Of a stretch of DNA of 64,000 bases, positions 61,345 through 64,000 are shown piece after piece. Within the stretch, counting starts at the first letter, position 1; each line of letters opens with the position of its first letter. Source of the stretch: Ziziphus jujuba (lineage: Eukaryota; Streptophyta; Magnoliopsida; Rosales; Rhamnaceae). The stretch is taken from positions 12,846,501-12,910,500 of the forward strand of contig NC_083388.1 of assembly GCF_031755915.1 (NCBI RefSeq), written 5' to 3'. Below the pieces are notes generated by a model. That model saw only the letters and a program-made list of their open reading frames with translations. It made no database searches and had not been told where the DNA came from. The position numbers and the translations under genes are program-made.

Positions 61345-61526
61345 AGTTGCGTTACTTGTTTTATATAAGAAAAGGCTTTCCGTGTATTGACACTTAATAA
61401 GAAGCTGACAAGTAGGTCAAGTTGGTGAAGCTCTTCAAGTTGCACAAACTCTTTAAAACCGACTTTTTGATGTGGTTTACGATACCTTTCTTGAGTTATA
61501 AAAGCATTTTCAATGGTTTTGTCCAT
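61345..61526 (-). pseudogene. Unknown open frame interrupted by the Gypsy insertion
   Basis: An ATG at 61526-61524, preceded by an in-frame TAA, opens a minus-strand frame that enters the Gypsy element at 61344. Past the element, the same strand at 53093-52985 ends in TAG. With the target duplication counted once, the two parts total 291 bases, exactly 97 codons with no internal stop. The product would be charged and Lys/Glu/Gln-rich. I do not recognise it. Frames of about 100 codons arise by chance in this window, so it may not be a gene. Confidence 0.35.
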
Positions 61527-61549
61527 TCTTTCTTTTTGTGTAGAAAAGC

Positions 61550-62491
61550 TTTATCTCATTAGATAAATCAAAAGTTTATTAACAAAACACTCTCCAACGA
61601 TTCTATGCATGAGGTCTGTTAAGTTGATATGGCAACAAAGTAAATAAAAATTGTCAAGGACATTATTTACCTTTGGAAGCTCTATTAGATAATGTGACCC
61701 AACATTTTATTTTTCTTTATTGATTTTTATTTAATCTATTTATTTTATTTTTCTACGCTCTAATTTGTTTTATTTTTCATTGCTTATTTAAATTTCTTCA
61801 TTAACTTGCTAAATTTTCTTCTTTCTTTCTTCCTTTTTTCTTTTTTTCTTTTTTTCTTTTTAAAAAAAATCCATTGTCACAAGCAATTTGAAAATCATCA
61901 TCACCTTCGGATCCATCATGGATGAACCCTATCCATTACAAATGAAGAAGATATCAAAATCTAACATGCTTGAATTTTGAATGACTCAAATTTTATGCTA
62001 TACAATAGGAACAAACAAATAAATAGTAACTTATTTCATAAAAAAAATGTATAGATTGTTATCAAATTATTATCATCTTTTTCTCAATTAAATTATCTAA
62101 TTTTATTCTCATGTTTCCACTAACCAAATAAATAAGCACCCAAATGTCTTTTGCTAATAATTATTCATCCATGGCCATTTTACTTTAGAACAACAACAAG
62201 AACAGGAAGAAGGAGAAGTATTCAAGAAAGTTGAAGAAGAAGAAGATTGGTTTAGTCAATTGTTAGAAAAACTCCTCCTCTTCATCTTCAATAAAACACT
62301 CAATGCCAAATCTCTAGTTGCATGATTATATCCAAACTTTTTCTTCTCTTATCCCTAAATCGACTTCGTCATTCTTCATCTTTGTTGCCATTTACCCATT
62401 TGAAAAAGGGTATTATTACTCATCATTCTTAAAGGGTTTTTGATGAGGTTAGTTTGAATAATACAAGTAGTGATCATTTATTGCTAAAAGG
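61550..62491. other. Intergenic DNA between the Gypsy and Copia elements
   Basis: AT-rich with a CT-rich run at about 61818-61860. On the plus strand 62164-62325 is an ATG-less frame with a strongly acidic Gln/Glu-rich stretch followed by a Leu-rich one, ending TGA. It could be the last exon of something but is unrecognised. Confidence 0.4.
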
Positions 62492-63519
62492 TGTTGGGGT
62501 GAGAAGGTTATGACCAAGAGCAAGCTAGCTTGAAGTGTTAGCAACAAGCAAGCTTTTGGTGATGCTCTTGGGAATGGTTGTGTGTGAGTTGTGTTTTTAG
62601 GTTTTGGTTATGGTGTTTTCTGGTTTTTAGGGTTCCTAAAGTGTTCTAAGGTGTTGAAGAAGAGATGAGAAGAAGAGGAACACGTTGGCTTTTGAAAATA
62701 AGGCTTGGATGTGTAGCCATTTCATTCATTTTACTATATAAGCTTGAAATTACAACTAGTTCACACATGCCAAGCATGTGAGCTTACAAAATGAGTAAAA
62801 TATTTGAAATTTAAAAAGTAAAATGGTCAACACCTAACTTTTCATACACAAAAGAGTCAAAAACCAGCTGCAACATGTCTATTCCAAATATAGTAAAAAA
62901 TGGCACATGGTTTTGAACTAAGTTCCTATTGTTTAACTAGTTTGGGTAAACAACCAAACTAGCTTCACCTACTTAGTTTCCCTTTGTATCTGCCTATGAA
63001 ACTTGGTTTGAAACATCCTTGGTCATCAATAAATATTGTTCCAAGAGCTAGGAATGTTCTGGAACCGGATCATGGGCCAAACAGCTCTAAAACTGACCCA
63101 TACTCTGCATACTGGGCCCATCAGATACAGCAATCTGTTTGGAATAGAAAATGGACTTTCCCATGTCATGTTGACCTGAAATTTAAACCATACTCTTATA
63201 TATATGTCTGTAGACATCCCTCAAAATTTCAGCCCAAAATTCCATTTGCAACCTGAGATATAAGATAAATAGTGGAGCTATGTTGCTGGAAATTATGAAT
63301 CCAGCACCATAGGCATTTCAAGCATAACATTCCTACTCTTTTGTGCATAATTTTGCCTATAATTTTGCATACATAACTTAGGCACAAAACATTATCAAAA
63401 TATACCTTGCATCAATTAAAAACATACAAAAAAATATAAACTCATAAAAGGAAAGGATTTGATACCAAGGTGTGCATGCTAGCCGGTGACATGCACCATC
63501 AAGTGGCAAAATTGCCACA
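62492..63519 (-). repeat. Copia 3' LTR
   Basis: On the minus strand it starts TGTGGCAATTTTGCCACTTG, two bases after the pol stop, and ends CACCCCAACA. Both ends obey TG...CA. TATATAG-like promoter sequence lies near 62745. End points are inferred from one LTR only. Confidence 0.7.
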
Positions 63520-63521
63520 CT

Positions 63522-64000
63522 TCAACACTCCTCCTTGGCAATTTTGTATGAGACATTGAGAAGTCCTCTCAATATCTCAAATCTCTTCTTTCCCAATGGC
63601 TTGGTGAAGATATCCGCCAAGTTCTCCTCGGAAGTCACATACTCCAACTTCACTTCACCACGTGCTTCAAATTCCCTTAAGGAATGATACTTGACCGGTA
63701 TATGCTTGGTCCTCCCATGTTGGACTGGATTTTGTGCAATTGCTATTGCTGAAGTATTGTCACACAATATTACCGTGGCTTCCTCTTGCTTCAAGCTCAA
63801 GTCCTCCAATAATTTCCTAAGCCAAACACCTTGATTAGCACAACTTGAGCAAGCAATATACTCGGCTTCCGCGGTGCTTTGTGCAACGGTTTGTTGCTTC
63901 TTGGAATTCCATGAGAAAGGACCATTTCCAAGAGTGTAAATGTAGCCCGATGTGCTCTTGCTATCATCCAAAGAACCAGCCCAATCACTATCACTATAAC
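63522..64000 (-). CDS. Copia Pol, RNase H domain (partial)
   Basis: Open from the window edge to TGA at 63524-63522, about 158 codons. It shows the Copia RNase H hallmarks: D-S-D-W-A-G at the edge, T-S-G-Y-I, S-W-N-S-K-K-Q, V-A-Q-S-T-A-E-A-E-Y, a C-D-N-T-S-A block, K-H-I, and I-F-T-K-P-L near the end. RNase H degrades the RNA strand during reverse transcription in the virus-like particle. No stop or shift is seen in this piece, so the element may be fairly young. The purine-rich end of the gene (AAGGAGGAG) probably doubles as the polypurine tract. Confidence 0.9.
   Translation of the reverse strand, partial: YSDSDWAGSLDDSKSTSGYIYTLGNGPFSWNSKKQQTVAQSTAEAEYIACSSCANQGVWLRKLLEDLSLKQEEATVILCDNTSAIAIAQNPVQHGRTKHIPVKYHSLREFEARGEVKLEYVTSEENLADIFTKPLGKKRFEILRGLLNVSYKIAKEEC

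Larger units (their letters stand above)
62492..64000 (-). mobile_element. 3' end of a Ty1/Copia retrotransposon, cut by the window edge
   Basis: Minus-strand element: pol end at 63522-64000, then an LTR of about 1028 bases (63519 down to 62492). The rest, including the 5' LTR, lies beyond 64000, so age and completeness cannot be judged. Confidence 0.85.

Overview
The window is nuclear DNA from a flowering plant, almost certainly a eudicot. It is AT-rich, genes have many small GT-AG introns, microsatellites and poly-A/T runs are common, and plant LTR retrotransposons, Mutator-like elements and a tRNA-derived SINE are present. No prokaryotic or organellar genes were seen. Only three loci look like working host genes: a mitochondrial-type pentatricopeptide repeat (PPR) protein (3112-4446, minus), a complete 16-coding-exon SIZ1 SUMO E3 ligase (31087-42607, minus, 884 aa from the exons I placed) and a microRNA precursor of the miR4376/miR391 type (about 27312-27427, plus).

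Layout. 1-6250: the PPR gene, whose upstream region is a diverged duplicate of the SIZ1 promoter, exon 1, intron 1 and the first 19 bases of exon 2. 6250-10628: AT-rich DNA with a fold-back MITE. 10629-22865: one 12.2-kb unit bounded by 18-bp perfect terminal inverted repeats and a 9-bp target duplication (8 of 9 match). It carries decayed, intron-retaining pieces of four unrelated genes (SMP/C2 lipid-transfer protein, ICA-like methyltransferase, aminopeptidase P1, trichome-birefringence-like) and a 256-bp satellite-like array, and I read it as a Pack-MULE. 22875-30380: AT-rich DNA with a SINE and the miRNA gene. 30.4-43.4 kb: SIZ1 with its introns and promoter. 43.4-53.1 kb: repeat-derived DNA, with a dead MuDR transposase split by a solo LTR. 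53099-61344: a full-length, very young Ty3/Gypsy element whose gag-pol frame is broken by four stops but no frameshift. 62492-64000: 3' LTR and RNase H end of a minus-strand Ty1/Copia element that runs off the window.

The most interesting observations are (1) the apparent capture of a SIZ1 promoter and spliced leader by the PPR gene, with the SIZ1 start codon deleted from the captured exon; (2) the four-gene Pack-MULE; and (3) the young Gypsy element with more stop codons than its LTR age predicts. I found no clearly new enzymatic or defence system. The novelty is in how genes and regulatory DNA have been rearranged. Function calls rest on recognising protein motifs by eye; no search was run.
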